A stretch of 44,300 nucleotides of DNA, taken from Paeniroseomonas aquatica. GTDB taxonomy: Bacteria; Pseudomonadota; Alphaproteobacteria; Acetobacterales; Acetobacteraceae. The stretch covers positions 1 through 44,300 of the forward strand of contig NZ_JAUFPN010000203.1 of assembly GCF_030409335.1 (NCBI RefSeq), written 5' to 3'. The notes under the pieces were generated by a model. It was not told the DNA's origin. It was given only the letters and a program-made list of their open reading frames with translations, and did no database searches. Below are positions 15,993 to 24,754 of the stretch, piece after piece. The position numbers were made by a program, and so were the translations under genes. The first letter of the stretch is position 1. The number at the start of each line of letters is the position of its first letter.

Positions 15993-17737
15993 CCCTTTGC
16001 GATCCCGTCTCGCTCGAGATCATCCGCGGCGCCGCCCGCGCCGCCCAGGCGGAGATGGAGGCGCTGTTGGAACGCACCGCCATGTCCGCCTTCATCCGCG
16101 AGAAGAAGGATTTCTACACCGCCCTCTTCGATGCCTCCGGCGCCATGGCGGTCGGCTCCGACCTGCCGATCTTCGGCGACATCGTCGGGCCGGTGACGGC
16201 GCGCTACCCGCTCGAGGGCATGCAGGCCGGCGATCTCTACTGGTACAACGACTGCTACGGCAGCCGCGGCGCCGTCTCCCATTCCAACGACCAGGTCTTC
16301 CTGGCGCCCATCTTCCTGGGGACCGTGCGGGTCGGCTTCGTCATGGGCTGGGCGCATTTCTCCGATATCGGCGGCCTTCGCCCCGGCTCGCTCAGCCCCG
16401 ATGCCACCGACCATTTCCAGGAAGGCATCATCATCCCGCCGGTCCGCCTGGTCCGCGGCGGCGAGACCAATGAGGACCTCCTCCGCGCCTTCTGGCGCAA
16501 CAGCCGCTTCCCCGTGCAGTCCCAGGGCGATACCAGCGCGCTGATGGCCGCCGTCCGCCTCGGCGAGAAGCGGGTCGAGGAGATCGCCGCGCGCTTCGGC
16601 GCCGATGTCCTGGCCGATGCCTTCGCCCAGCTCCTCTCCCGCACCGAGACCTTGATCCGCGCCAAGCTGCGCGCCGCCTTCCCCATTGGCACCACCCGCT
16701 TCGCCGATACCATCGACGCCGACGGCCATGGCAACGGCCCCTTCACCCTGCGCCTGGCGCTCACCCGCACGCCGGAGGACCGCTTCATCCTCGATGCCAC
16801 CGAGACCGACGACCAGGCCATCGGCCCGGTGAACCTGCTGATGCACCCGGATGTGCCCGGCATGGCGCTCGGCCTCTACTTCCTCCAGGGCGAGGCCGGG
16901 CAGGTGCTGAACGCCGGCGGCCCCCGCGCCATCGACGAGGTGCGGCTGCGGGAGGGCTCCCTCCTCTGGCCCCGCTCGCCGGCGCCGCTCGGCCTGCGCG
17001 GCATCACCATGATGCGGCTGCTGGCGGTCCTGCACGGCCTCGTCGCCGTGGCGCGGCATGGCGAGGCGCCCGCCGCGCATTCCGCCTATGTCATCATGGC
17101 GCTGCGCGGGGAGCACGAAGGCAAGCGCTTCCTGATGACCGATGGCGTCGCCGTCGGCTACGGCGCCCGCCCCTTCGCCGATGGCGTCGATGCGGTCTAC
17201 TTCGTCGCCCAGGAGAATTACCCGGTGGAGTTCATGGAGCTCGCCTATCCCGTGCGGCTGCTGGCCTATGGCATCCACCGCGACAGCGGCGGCGCCGGCC
17301 AGCACCGCGGCGGCTGCGGCGTGGTGCGGGAATACGAGGTGATGGCCGATACCGCCCAGGTCGCCATCCGCATTGACAGCGTGGTGAACCCGCCCTGGGG
17401 CGTCGCCGGCGGGATGTGCGGCGGCAGCGGCCGCGCCGTGGTGAACCCCGGCCGGGCCGACGAACGGGTGCTGCCGCCGCTCTCCGACGGCACGGTACTG
17501 AAGCGCGGCGACGTACTGCGGCTGGAGACCGGTGGCGGCGGCGGCTGGGGCCCCCCCTTCGACCGGCCGGAAGAACTCGTCCGCGCCGATATCCTCGGCG
17601 GCTTCATCACCGCGGAGGCCGCCGCCCGCGACTATGGCGTGGTCCTGGACGACCCCGCCGCCACCGCCCGCCTCCGCGCCGACCGCGCCCCCACGAAACT
17701 CTTCCACCGCCGGGGCTACGTCGATGAAGTCGCGTGA
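15989..17737 (+). CDS. Hydantoinase B/oxoprolinase family protein
   Basis: 582-residue HyuB-type subunit. It begins CDPVSLEIIRGAARAAQAEMEALLERTAMS, the family hallmark, with GDIVGPVTARYP and YWYNDCYGSRGAVSHSND (the family NDPY-like region). The C-terminal glycine-rich section GGGGGWGPPFDRPEELVRADILGGFITAEAAARDYGV is diagnostic. Together with the A subunit it forms an ATP-dependent cyclic-amide hydrolase (5-oxoproline, hydantoin) or an acetone/acetophenone-carboxylase-like enzyme. The sequence does not separate these. The ATG at 15989 overlaps the ATPase stop (ATGA), tying it to the importer. Confidence 0.92.
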   Translation: MTLCDPVSLEIIRGAARAAQAEMEALLERTAMSAFIREKKDFYTALFDASGAMAVGSDLPIFGDIVGPVTARYPLEGMQAGDLYWYNDCYGSRGAVSHSNDQVFLAPIFLGTVRVGFVMGWAHFSDIGGLRPGSLSPDATDHFQEGIIIPPVRLVRGGETNEDLLRAFWRNSRFPVQSQGDTSALMAAVRLGEKRVEEIAARFGADVLADAFAQLLSRTETLIRAKLRAAFPIGTTRFADTIDADGHGNGPFTLRLALTRTPEDRFILDATETDDQAIGPVNLLMHPDVPGMALGLYFLQGEAGQVLNAGGPRAIDEVRLREGSLLWPRSPAPLGLRGITMMRLLAVLHGLVAVARHGEAPAAHSAYVIMALRGEHEGKRFLMTDGVAVGYGARPFADGVDAVYFVAQENYPVEFMELAYPVRLLAYGIHRDSGGAGQHRGGCGVVREYEVMADTAQVAIRIDSVVNPPWGVAGGMCGGSGRAVVNPGRADERVLPPLSDGTVLKRGDVLRLETGGGGGWGPPFDRPEELVRADILGGFITAEAAARDYGVVLDDPAATARLRADRAPTKLFHRRGYVDEVA

Positions 17738-19751
17738 CCTCCTCGTCGCCGTCGACATCGGCGGCACCTTCACCGACATCACCCTGCAGGATGCCGCGAC
17801 CGGCGAGGCCTGGACCGCCAAGACCCCCTCCACCCCACGCGACCCCTCGGAGGCCTTCCTCACCGGCGTCGGCCTGGCCCTCGCCGCCGCCGGCCGCGAG
17901 GCCGCGGAGATCGGCCGCGTCCTGCACGGCACCACCGTCGCCACCAACCTGATCCTCGAGGGCAAGACCGCCCCCACCGCCCTGCTGACGACGCAAGGCT
18001 TCCGCCACGTGCTGGAGATCGGCCGCGCCGACCTGCCCCGGCGCGACAACCTCTGGTCCTGGCAGAAGCCCCGACGCCCCGTCCCCCCCGCCCAGGTCTA
18101 CGAGGTTCCCGGCCGCATCGCCGCCGACGGCCGCGAACTCACCCCGCTCGATGAGGCCGCGGTCACCGCCGCCGCCCGGGCCGCCGTCGCCGCCGGTGCC
18201 CGCGCCATCGCCATCTGCTTCCTCCACAGCTTCGCCAACCCGGCCCACGAACGCCGCGCCCTGGCCCTGGTCCAGGCCGCCGCCCCCGGCATCGCCGTCA
18301 CCGCCTCGGCCGACGTGCTGCCCGTGGTCCGCGAATACGAACGCAGCATGGCGACGGTGCTGAACGCCGCCGTCATGCCCGCCGTCTCCACCTATGTGGA
18401 GAAGCTAGAGGCCCGGCTCGCCGCCGGCGGGATCGCGGCGCCGCTGCTGCTGATGAAATCCAACGGCGGGGTCGCAGGCGCCCCGGCCATCCGCCGCGCC
18501 CCGGTGCAGACCGCGCTCTCCGGCCCCGCCGCCGGGGTGGTCGGCGCCGCCGCCCTCGCCACAGCAGCCGGCGTGCCCGACATCATCACCGTCGACATCG
18601 GCGGCACCAGCGCCGACATCGCCCTCATCGCCGGCGGCAAGCCGGGCCTGACCCAATCCGGCAAGGTCGGCCCCTGGCCGCTGCCGCTGCCGATGGTCGA
18701 CATGGTCACCATCGGCGCCGGCGGCGGCTCCATCGCCCGCGTCGCCGGCGGCGCGCTCACCGTCGGGCCGCAGAGCGCCGGCGCCGACCCCGGCCCCGCC
18801 TGCTACGGCCGCGGCGGCGAGGAACCCACCGTCACCGATGCCCATCTCGTCCTCGGCCACCTGCCGCCGGCGCTCCTCGGCGGCCGCATGGCGCTCGATG
18901 CCGGGCTGGCCGAGGCCGCCATCCGCGCCAAGGTCGCCACCCCCCTCGGCCTCTCGCTCGAGGACGCCGCCCGCGGCATCCTGGCCATCGCCGACAACAC
19001 CATGGTCGGCGCCATCCGCATCGTCTCGGTCGAGCGCGGCCACGACCCGCGCGCCTTCGCCCTGGTCCCCTTCGGCGGCGCCGGGCCGCTGCATGGCATT
19101 GCGCTGGCCGGGCTGCTCGGCATGACCCAGGTGCTGGTGCCGCCGACCCCCGGCGTGCTTTGCGCCCAGGGGCTGCTCGCCGCCGACCTCAAGGCCGAGT
19201 TCAGCCGGACAATCGCCCGCAAGCTGGCCGGCGCCGACCCCGACGCGCTGGAGGCCGCCTTCGCCGCCCTGGCCGCCGAGGCCGAGGCCTGGTTCGCCCA
19301 GGAAGCCGTCGCCCCCGCCGACCGCGCCAGCCATCGTGTCGCCCTGCTGCGCTATGAGGAACAGGGCTTCGAGCTGCCCATCCCCTGGCCCGCCACGGCC
19401 GAGGCCTTCGCCGCCGCCCATCGCGCCCTCTATGGCTTCGACCTGCCCGGCGTGCCGATCGAGATCGTCACCCTGCGCCTCGAGGCCTCCGGCCGCCTGC
19501 CGGCCCCCGTCCTGCCGCAGCCGACCGGCGGCGCCGCGGCGGAGGCCATCACCGGCCACCAGACCATCCGCCTGCCGGGCGGTGCGGTGCGGGCGCCGAT
19601 CCTCGACCGCGCCCGCCTCGGCCCCGGCGCAGACTTCGAGGGCCCCGCCATCCTGGTGCAACTGGACGCGACCACCCTGGTCCCGCCCGGCTGGCGCGGC
19701 AGGGTCCACCCGACCGGCGCCATCCTGCTGGAGGCCGCTACGCCGGCCTGA
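17724..19751 (+). CDS. Hydantoinase/oxoprolinase A family protein
   Basis: 675-residue HyuA-type subunit with an actin-like ATPase fold. LLVAVDIGGTFTDITLQ at 6-22 is the phosphate-1 motif, and LHGTTVATNLILEGK follows. VDIGGTSADIALI and GAGGGSIARV mark the second half, and FGGAGPLHGIALA is the adenosine-type motif. The C-terminal domain has the LRLEASGRLPAP segment. The start at 17724 overlaps the B subunit by 14 bases. It is the last gene of the importer-hydrolase operon, and its 3' end overlaps the convergent mini-CobW-like gene by 14 bases. The substrate would be whatever the ABC importer delivers (inference). Confidence 0.92.
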   Translation: MKSRDLLVAVDIGGTFTDITLQDAATGEAWTAKTPSTPRDPSEAFLTGVGLALAAAGREAAEIGRVLHGTTVATNLILEGKTAPTALLTTQGFRHVLEIGRADLPRRDNLWSWQKPRRPVPPAQVYEVPGRIAADGRELTPLDEAAVTAAARAAVAAGARAIAICFLHSFANPAHERRALALVQAAAPGIAVTASADVLPVVREYERSMATVLNAAVMPAVSTYVEKLEARLAAGGIAAPLLLMKSNGGVAGAPAIRRAPVQTALSGPAAGVVGAAALATAAGVPDIITVDIGGTSADIALIAGGKPGLTQSGKVGPWPLPLPMVDMVTIGAGGGSIARVAGGALTVGPQSAGADPGPACYGRGGEEPTVTDAHLVLGHLPPALLGGRMALDAGLAEAAIRAKVATPLGLSLEDAARGILAIADNTMVGAIRIVSVERGHDPRAFALVPFGGAGPLHGIALAGLLGMTQVLVPPTPGVLCAQGLLAADLKAEFSRTIARKLAGADPDALEAAFAALAAEAEAWFAQEAVAPADRASHRVALLRYEEQGFELPIPWPATAEAFAAAHRALYGFDLPGVPIEIVTLRLEASGRLPAPVLPQPTGGAAAEAITGHQTIRLPGGAVRAPILDRARLGPGADFEGPAILVQLDATTLVPPGWRGRVHPTGAILLEAATPA

Positions 19752-20097
19752 ACCGCGCCGAGGTCAGCGCATCGCCCGCCAGCGCCTCGGCCACCTGCAC
19801 CCGCGCCGGCTCGCTGCCGGCCAGCGCCACCACCCGGGTGAACCAGCCGCAGCGCCCGCGCACCCGGGCCTGGAACAGCCGGTCCAGCGCCGCCGCGGCC
19901 GGGCTCCGGCCGTTGCAGCAGGTGCAGGCGATGGCATGGGGCATGTCGGCCTCGAAGGCCTCGACCGCCATGGCGGCGATTGCCGGGGCAGGGGCCTCGG
20001 CCAGCACCGCCGCCTCCCCCCCGGCCAGCGCCGCCGCCAGCCCGGCCGCATCCGTGACCACCAGCAGGGGTATCCGCGCATCCACCGTCCAGGCCAT
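19738..20097 (-). CDS. Small CxCC protein resembling a P-loop-less CobW/COG0523 domain
   Basis: 119 residues, with no family I can name outright. RIPLLVVT at 8-15 resembles the first beta strand of G3E GTPases (RIPVTVLTGFLGAGKTT), but the Walker A is absent; the next residues are DAAGLAAAL. C58-T-C60-C61 reproduces the COG0523 CxCC metal motif. It is followed, at the spacing of that family, by a helix and FTRVVALAGSEPARV (compare FDRVVIETTGLADPAPV). The end, GDALTSARFRPA, resembles DPVLAARFRLD. The gene has an AGGAG Shine-Dalgarno seven bases before its ATG. It diverges from the sahR-metH operon across a 20-bp palindrome. I infer a degenerate metallochaperone-like or metal-binding protein linked to the methionine cycle; this is unproven. 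Confidence 0.7.
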   Translation of the reverse strand: MAWTVDARIPLLVVTDAAGLAAALAGGEAAVLAEAPAPAIAAMAVEAFEADMPHAIACTCCNGRSPAAAALDRLFQARVRGRCGWFTRVVALAGSEPARVQVAEALAGDALTSARFRPA

Positions 20098-20121
20098 CGG
20101 TCACTCCTCGCTTCCGACTAG

Positions 20122-20141
20122 ACATAAGGATATCTTTATGT
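20122..20141. promoter_or_regulatory. Palindromic operator, probably SahR type
   Basis: ACATAAGGATATCTTTATGT is a 20-bp palindrome with only one mismatched pair, centred on GATATC and standing out as AT-rich in this genome. It lies 12 bp before the ArsR-methyltransferase start and 24 bp before the divergent CxCC gene start. One bound dimer could thus control both. An ArsR-family regulator gene adjoins it, which makes autoregulation the natural reading. Confidence 0.75.
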
Positions 20142-20153
20142 GATAGCCAGCCC

Positions 20154-21104
20154 ATGGAAGACCTGTTGGCCCAGTTGCGTGCCGCCGCCGAGCCGACCCG
20201 GCTCCGCCTGCTCGCCCTCTGCGCGCGCGGCGCCTTCTGCGTGTCCGATCTCTGCGCGGTCCTCGGCCAGTCGCAGCCCCGCCTCTCCCGCCACCTGAAG
20301 CTGCTGGTCGAGGCCGGGTTGCTGGAGCGCCTGCCGGAAGGCGCCAATGCCTATTTCCAGGTGCCCGGCGAGGCCAGCCTGGTTCACCAATTATTGGCCC
20401 GCCTGCCCGAGGATGATGTCCAGCTGGCGGCCGACCGCCGGCAGGCGGCGCGGCTCGCGGCCGAACGCGCCCGCATCGCCTCCGACGCCTTCCGCCGCCA
20501 CGGCGCCGACTGGGACGAGATGCGCGCCCTGGAGCTCCCGGCCGAGGCTATCGAAGCCGCCCTGCTGGAGGCCCTGCCGTCGCGGGCCGGCCGCATCCTC
20601 GATATCGGCACCGGCACCGGCCGGCTGCTGGAGGTCCTGGCCCCGCGGGCGGAAAGCCTGCTCGGCGTCGATGCCAGCCGGGACATGCTGGCGCTCGCCC
20701 GCGCCCGCCTGGCCGAGCGCGGCCTCGGTGCCCATTGCGCCGTCCGTCAGGCCGACATGTACCGCCTGCCGCTGCCCGATGCCGGCTTCGACGTGGTCAC
20801 CCTGCAGATGGTCCTGCACTACGCCGAGGACCCCGCCGCCGCCCTGGCCGAGGCTGCCCGCGTGCTGCGGCCCGATGGGCTGCTGCTGATCCTCGACCTC
20901 GCCCCGCACGACCGCGGCGAGCTGCTGGACCGCCATGCCCATCGCTGGCCCGGCTTCGACGATGCCGGGATCGCCGGCTGGCTCGGCCCCGCCGGCTGCG
21001 CCCCGCTCGCCCCCACCCTGATCCCCGGCCCGCTCGCCGTCCGCCTCTGGCCCGCCCGCCGGCTGGCCGTGCCGGTCGCCGCGGTGCCCGCCCTGACCTT
21101 CTAG
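20154..21104 (+). CDS. sahR: ArsR-family regulator fused to SAM-dependent methyltransferase (SahR-like)
   Basis: 316 aa. Residues 1-85 form a winged helix of the ArsR type (EPTRLRLLALCARGAFCVSDLCAVLGQSQPRLSRHLKLLVEAGLLERL). No metal-binding ELCVCDL Cys pair of true ArsR is complete, although C29 and C34 are near. Residues about 115-300 form a class I methyltransferase with ILDIGTGTGR (148-157) as the SAM motif and GVDAS as motif II. This fusion next to metH matches the alphaproteobacterial SahR regulators, which sense S-adenosylhomocysteine and control methionine-cycle genes (known for the family; effector inferred here). The SAM/SAH pocket would be the sensor. metH starts 11 bases downstream. 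The symbol rests on context and architecture, not on a direct comparison. Confidence 0.85.
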   Translation: MEDLLAQLRAAAEPTRLRLLALCARGAFCVSDLCAVLGQSQPRLSRHLKLLVEAGLLERLPEGANAYFQVPGEASLVHQLLARLPEDDVQLAADRRQAARLAAERARIASDAFRRHGADWDEMRALELPAEAIEAALLEALPSRAGRILDIGTGTGRLLEVLAPRAESLLGVDASRDMLALARARLAERGLGAHCAVRQADMYRLPLPDAGFDVVTLQMVLHYAEDPAAALAEAARVLRPDGLLLILDLAPHDRGELLDRHAHRWPGFDDAGIAGWLGPAGCAPLAPTLIPGPLAVRLWPARRLAVPVAAVPALTF

Positions 21105-21115
21105 GAAGCCCCCTT

Positions 21116-24100
21116 ATGGCGCGTCCCCATATCCTCGATGCCCTGGCCGACCGCGTGCTGCTCTGCGACGGCGGCATGGGCAGCCGGGTGCAGGCCCTCA
21201 CCCTCGATGTCGACAAGGACTACTGGGGCAAGGAGAATTGCACCGACGTCCTGAACCTCTCCCGCCCCGACATGGTCCGCGAAATCCACCGCGGCTATTT
21301 CGAGGCCGGCGCCGACATGGTGCTGACCAATACCTTCGGCGGCAGCCCGGTGACCCTCGGCGAATTCGAGCTGGAGGACCGCGCCTTCGAGATCAACAAG
21401 CTCGGCGGCGAGCTGGCGCGGGAAGCCGCCGAGAGCTTCGCCGATAACCGCCACCGCTGGGTCATCGGCGACATCGGCCCTGGCACCAAGCTGCCCAGCC
21501 TCGGCCACATCAAGTACGACGACCTGCAGGCGGCGCTCGAGGAGCAATGCCGCGGCCTGATCGCCGGCGGCGTCGATGCCATCCTGACCGAGACCAACCA
21601 GGACACGCTCTTCATCAAGGCCGCGGTGAATGCCGCCAAGGCCGCGATCAAGCAGACCGGCGTAAAGATTCCGATCTTCGTCCAGGTCACGGTCGAGACC
21701 ACCGGCACCCTGCTGGTCGGCCCCGACATCGCCGCCGCCGCCACCGTGGTGCATTCCCTCGACGTGCCGCTGATCGGGCTGAATTGCGCGACCGGCCCGC
21801 AGGAGATGGCCGAGCACGTCCGCTGGCTCAGCCAGAACTGGCCCGGCAAGATCAGCGTCCAGCCCAATGCCGGCCTGCCCGAGCTGGTCGACGGCCAGAC
21901 CCACTACCCGCTGGAAGCCGCCGAGATGGCGAGCTGGATGGAGCGCTTCGTCCTCGAGGACGGGGTGAACCTGATCGGCGGCTGCTGCGGCACCTCGACC
22001 CCGCATATCCAGGCGCTCGACGCCATGCTGCGGAAGCACGACGCCTGGCGCCCGGCCCCGGTGCGCCGCAAGTACCACTGGATCCCCTCCGTCGCCTCGC
22101 TGTATGGCGCCACCGCGCTGCGCCAGGAGAACGCCTATTTCTCCATCGGCGAGCGCTGCAACGCCAATGGCTCCAAGGTCTGGCGCGCCCGGCAGGAGGC
22201 GCATGACTGGGACGGCTGCGTCGCCATCGGCCGTGAGCAGGTGGGCGAGGGCTCGAACAGCCTCGACGTCTGCACCGCCTTCGTCGGCCGCAACGAGATG
22301 GAGGAGATGAACGAGGTCATCACCCGCTTCACCTCCTCGGTGAACGCACCGCTGGTGATCGACAGCACCGAGACCCCGGTGATCGAGGCCGCGCTGAAGC
22401 TGCACGGCGGCAAGCCCATCATCAACTCGATCAACTTCGAGGATGGCGAGCAGGCGGCGATCGACCGGCTGGTGCTGGCCAAGAAATTCGGCGCCGGCGT
22501 CATCGCCCTCACCATTGACGAAGTGGGCATGGCCAAGACCGCGGAGGACAAGCTCCGCATCGCCCGCCGCCTGATCGAGTTCGCCTGCGACAAATACGGC
22601 CTGCCGCAGTCCGACCTGCTCATCGACCCGCTGACCTTCACCATCGCGACGGGCAACGAGGACGACCGCAAGCTCGGCCAGTGGACCTTGGAAGGGATCA
22701 AGATGATCCGGGACGAATTCCCGGACGTGCAGATCGTCCTCGGCCTGTCCAACATCAGCTTCGGCCTGAACCCCGCGGCGCGCCACGTGCTGAACAGCGT
22801 CTTCCTCGACCACGCCGTGAAGGCCGGCATGACCGGCGCCATCGTGCATGTCAGCAAGATCAAGCCGCTGCATCTGATCCCCGCCGAGGAAGTCCAGGTC
22901 GTGGAGGATTTGATCTTCGACCGCCGGCGGGAGGGTTACGACCCGCTGCAGAAGCTGCTGGAGATCTTCTCCGGCCGCAAGGCCGCCGACAGCGTCAAGA
23001 AGGTCCGTGCCGAGACGGTCGAGGGACGGCTCAAGGACCGCATCGTCGACGGCGACCGCAAGGGCCTCGGCGACGAGCTCCAGGCCGCGCTCGACCAGGG
23101 CAACACGCCGCTCAGCATCATCAACGACGTGCTGCTCGACGGCATGAAGGTGGTCGGCGAGCTCTTCGGCGCCGGCAAGATGCAGTTGCCCTTCGTGCTC
23201 CAGTCCGCGGAGACGATGAAGGCCGCCGTCGCCTACCTCGAGCCCTTCATGGAGAAGATCGAGGGCCAGGAGAAGGGCACCATCGTCCTCGCCACGGTGA
23301 AGGGCGACGTGCACGACATCGGCAAGAACCTGGTCGACATCATCCTGACCAACAACGGCTACCGCGTCGTCAACCTCGGCATCAAGGTGCCGCTGGCCGA
23401 CATGGTTGCCGCGGTGAAAGAGCACCGGGCGCATGCCATCGGCATGTCCGGCCTGCTGGTGAAATCCACCGTGGTGATGCGCGAGAACCTCGAGGAGATG
23501 AAGCGCCAGGGCCTGGAAGTGCCGGTGCTGCTCGGCGGCGCCGCGCTGACCCGCAACTACGTCGAGGACGACTGCGTCCGCGCCTATGCCAGCGGCGAGC
23601 CGACCGGCCGCGTCGCCTATGCCCGGGATGCCTTCGACGGCCTGCACCTGATGGACAAGGTCACCGGCAACGGCTTCGACGACTACCTCGCCGCGGTGCA
23701 ATCGAAGCGCAAGGGCAAGTCGAAGAACGAAAGCCGGACCCTGGGCACCGCCGACCCGCGCGGCTTCGCCCCGGTGGATGTCGCCTATGCCGAGGAACGC
23801 CGCCGCCGGCTGACCGACGAACTGCCGACGCCGGTGCCGCCCTTCTGGGGCGCCCGCGTCATCGAATCCGCGCCCAAGGCCATCATTCCCTTCATCAACG
23901 AGCGCAGCCTCTACCAATTCCAGTGGGGCTTCCGGAAGCAGGGCCGCACGCTGGAAGACTTCCTCGGCTGGGCCAAGCAGGAGCTGCGCCCGGTGCTGAA
24001 GCGCATGCTGGCGCTGGCCGAGGCCGACAATATCCTCAAGCCGCAGGCGATCTACGGCTACTGGAAATGCGCCGGCGTCGGCAACGACGTGGTGCTCTTC

Positions 24101-24622
24101 GAGGAGGATGGCGCGACCGAGGCGGGCCGCTTCACCCTGCCGCGCCAGCCGAAGCAGGATGGCGAATGCATCGCCGACTTCCTTCGCGACATCGGCGACG
24201 GCCCCGCGAAGCGCGACGTCATCGGCCTGCAGGTCGTCACCGTCGGCCAGAAGGCGAGCGACATCGCCCGCGTCTGGTTCGAGGACAACCGCTACCAGGA
24301 CTACCTCTACCTGCACGGCCTCTCGGTCGAGATGGCCGAGGCCATGGCCGAGTACGTCCACAAGCGCATCCGCGCCGAACTCGGCTTCGCCGGCGAGGAC
24401 GACCGCGACATGGACAAGATGCTGAGCCAGTCCTACCGCGGCGGCCGCTACTCCTTCGGCTACCCCGCCTGCCCACGGCTGGAGGACCAGGTGCCGCTCC
24501 TCAAGCTGCTGGGCGCTGACCGGATCGGCGTCTCAATTTCGGATGAATGGCAACTGCATCCGGAGCAGTCCACCAGCGCGATCGTGCTCCACCACCCGAA
24601 GGCAAAATACTTCTCGGTCTGA
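21116..24622 (+). CDS. metH: Cobalamin-dependent methionine synthase
   Basis: 1168 aa, full-length four-module enzyme (E. coli is about 1227). It transfers a methyl group from methyltetrahydrofolate to homocysteine through B12. The homocysteine domain at 1-325 has the zinc ligands in LNCATG (about 224) and GGCCGTSTPH (about 287-288). The pterin domain starts near 340 with YFSIGERCNANGSK and includes NSLDVCTAF. The B12 cap and binding domains carry GDVHDIGKN near 730 with the cobalt-ligand His. The C-terminal reactivation domain has RYSFGYPACPRLEDQ near 1110, the SAM-binding RxxxGYxxCP motif. ATG 21116 follows the regulator stop by 11 bases with GGAAG nearby. Probably repressed together with sahR when SAH is low (family knowledge). 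No cobalamin or SAM riboswitch is seen. Confidence 0.97.
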   Translation: MARPHILDALADRVLLCDGGMGSRVQALTLDVDKDYWGKENCTDVLNLSRPDMVREIHRGYFEAGADMVLTNTFGGSPVTLGEFELEDRAFEINKLGGELAREAAESFADNRHRWVIGDIGPGTKLPSLGHIKYDDLQAALEEQCRGLIAGGVDAILTETNQDTLFIKAAVNAAKAAIKQTGVKIPIFVQVTVETTGTLLVGPDIAAAATVVHSLDVPLIGLNCATGPQEMAEHVRWLSQNWPGKISVQPNAGLPELVDGQTHYPLEAAEMASWMERFVLEDGVNLIGGCCGTSTPHIQALDAMLRKHDAWRPAPVRRKYHWIPSVASLYGATALRQENAYFSIGERCNANGSKVWRARQEAHDWDGCVAIGREQVGEGSNSLDVCTAFVGRNEMEEMNEVITRFTSSVNAPLVIDSTETPVIEAALKLHGGKPIINSINFEDGEQAAIDRLVLAKKFGAGVIALTIDEVGMAKTAEDKLRIARRLIEFACDKYGLPQSDLLIDPLTFTIATGNEDDRKLGQWTLEGIKMIRDEFPDVQIVLGLSNISFGLNPAARHVLNSVFLDHAVKAGMTGAIVHVSKIKPLHLIPAEEVQVVEDLIFDRRREGYDPLQKLLEIFSGRKAADSVKKVRAETVEGRLKDRIVDGDRKGLGDELQAALDQGNTPLSIINDVLLDGMKVVGELFGAGKMQLPFVLQSAETMKAAVAYLEPFMEKIEGQEKGTIVLATVKGDVHDIGKNLVDIILTNNGYRVVNLGIKVPLADMVAAVKEHRAHAIGMSGLLVKSTVVMRENLEEMKRQGLEVPVLLGGAALTRNYVEDDCVRAYASGEPTGRVAYARDAFDGLHLMDKVTGNGFDDYLAAVQSKRKGKSKNESRTLGTADPRGFAPVDVAYAEERRRRLTDELPTPVPPFWGARVIESAPKAIIPFINERSLYQFQWGFRKQGRTLEDFLGWAKQELRPVLKRMLALAEADNILKPQAIYGYWKCAGVGNDVVLFEEDGATEAGRFTLPRQPKQDGECIADFLRDIGDGPAKRDVIGLQVVTVGQKASDIARVWFEDNRYQDYLYLHGLSVEMAEAMAEYVHKRIRAELGFAGEDDRDMDKMLSQSYRGGRYSFGYPACPRLEDQVPLLKLLGADRIGVSISDEWQLHPEQSTSAIVLHHPKAKYFSV

Positions 24623-24654
24623 GGGTTGCGGAGTTCCCTGGCAATCCCATCGCT

Positions 24655-24678
24655 CCCGGTCGTTTGATCGCGATCGGG
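24655..24678 (+). other. Hairpin downstream of metH
   Basis: CCCGGTCG (24655-24662) can pair with CGATCGGG (24671-24678), eight pairs with one G-U, around an eight-base loop, 32 bases after the metH stop. No T-run follows, so it is only a weak candidate for a transcript end. Confidence 0.3.
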
Positions 24679-24693
24679 GGCCTGTGCATTCGC

Positions 24694-24736
24694 CCGGCCT
24701 GCCGAGTTCCGGTAATGTTGCGAGGCAGCAGGCCGG
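24694..24736. promoter_or_regulatory. 9-bp inverted repeat upstream of the PAS kinase
   Basis: CCGGCCTGC (24694-24702) and GCAGGCCGG (24728-24736) are perfect inverted arms separated by 25 bases, ending six bases before the GGGGAG Shine-Dalgarno of the kinase gene. It could be an operator bound by two dimers or a long-loop leader stem. Confidence 0.35.
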
Positions 24737-24754
24737 AAGGCTGGGGAGCGGTTG

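Noticed and set aside
21105-21115. Cobalamin or SAM riboswitch before metH
   Set aside because: Only 11 bases separate sahR and metH, and the 56-bp region before sahR is occupied by a palindromic operator; there is no room or conserved core for a riboswitch.
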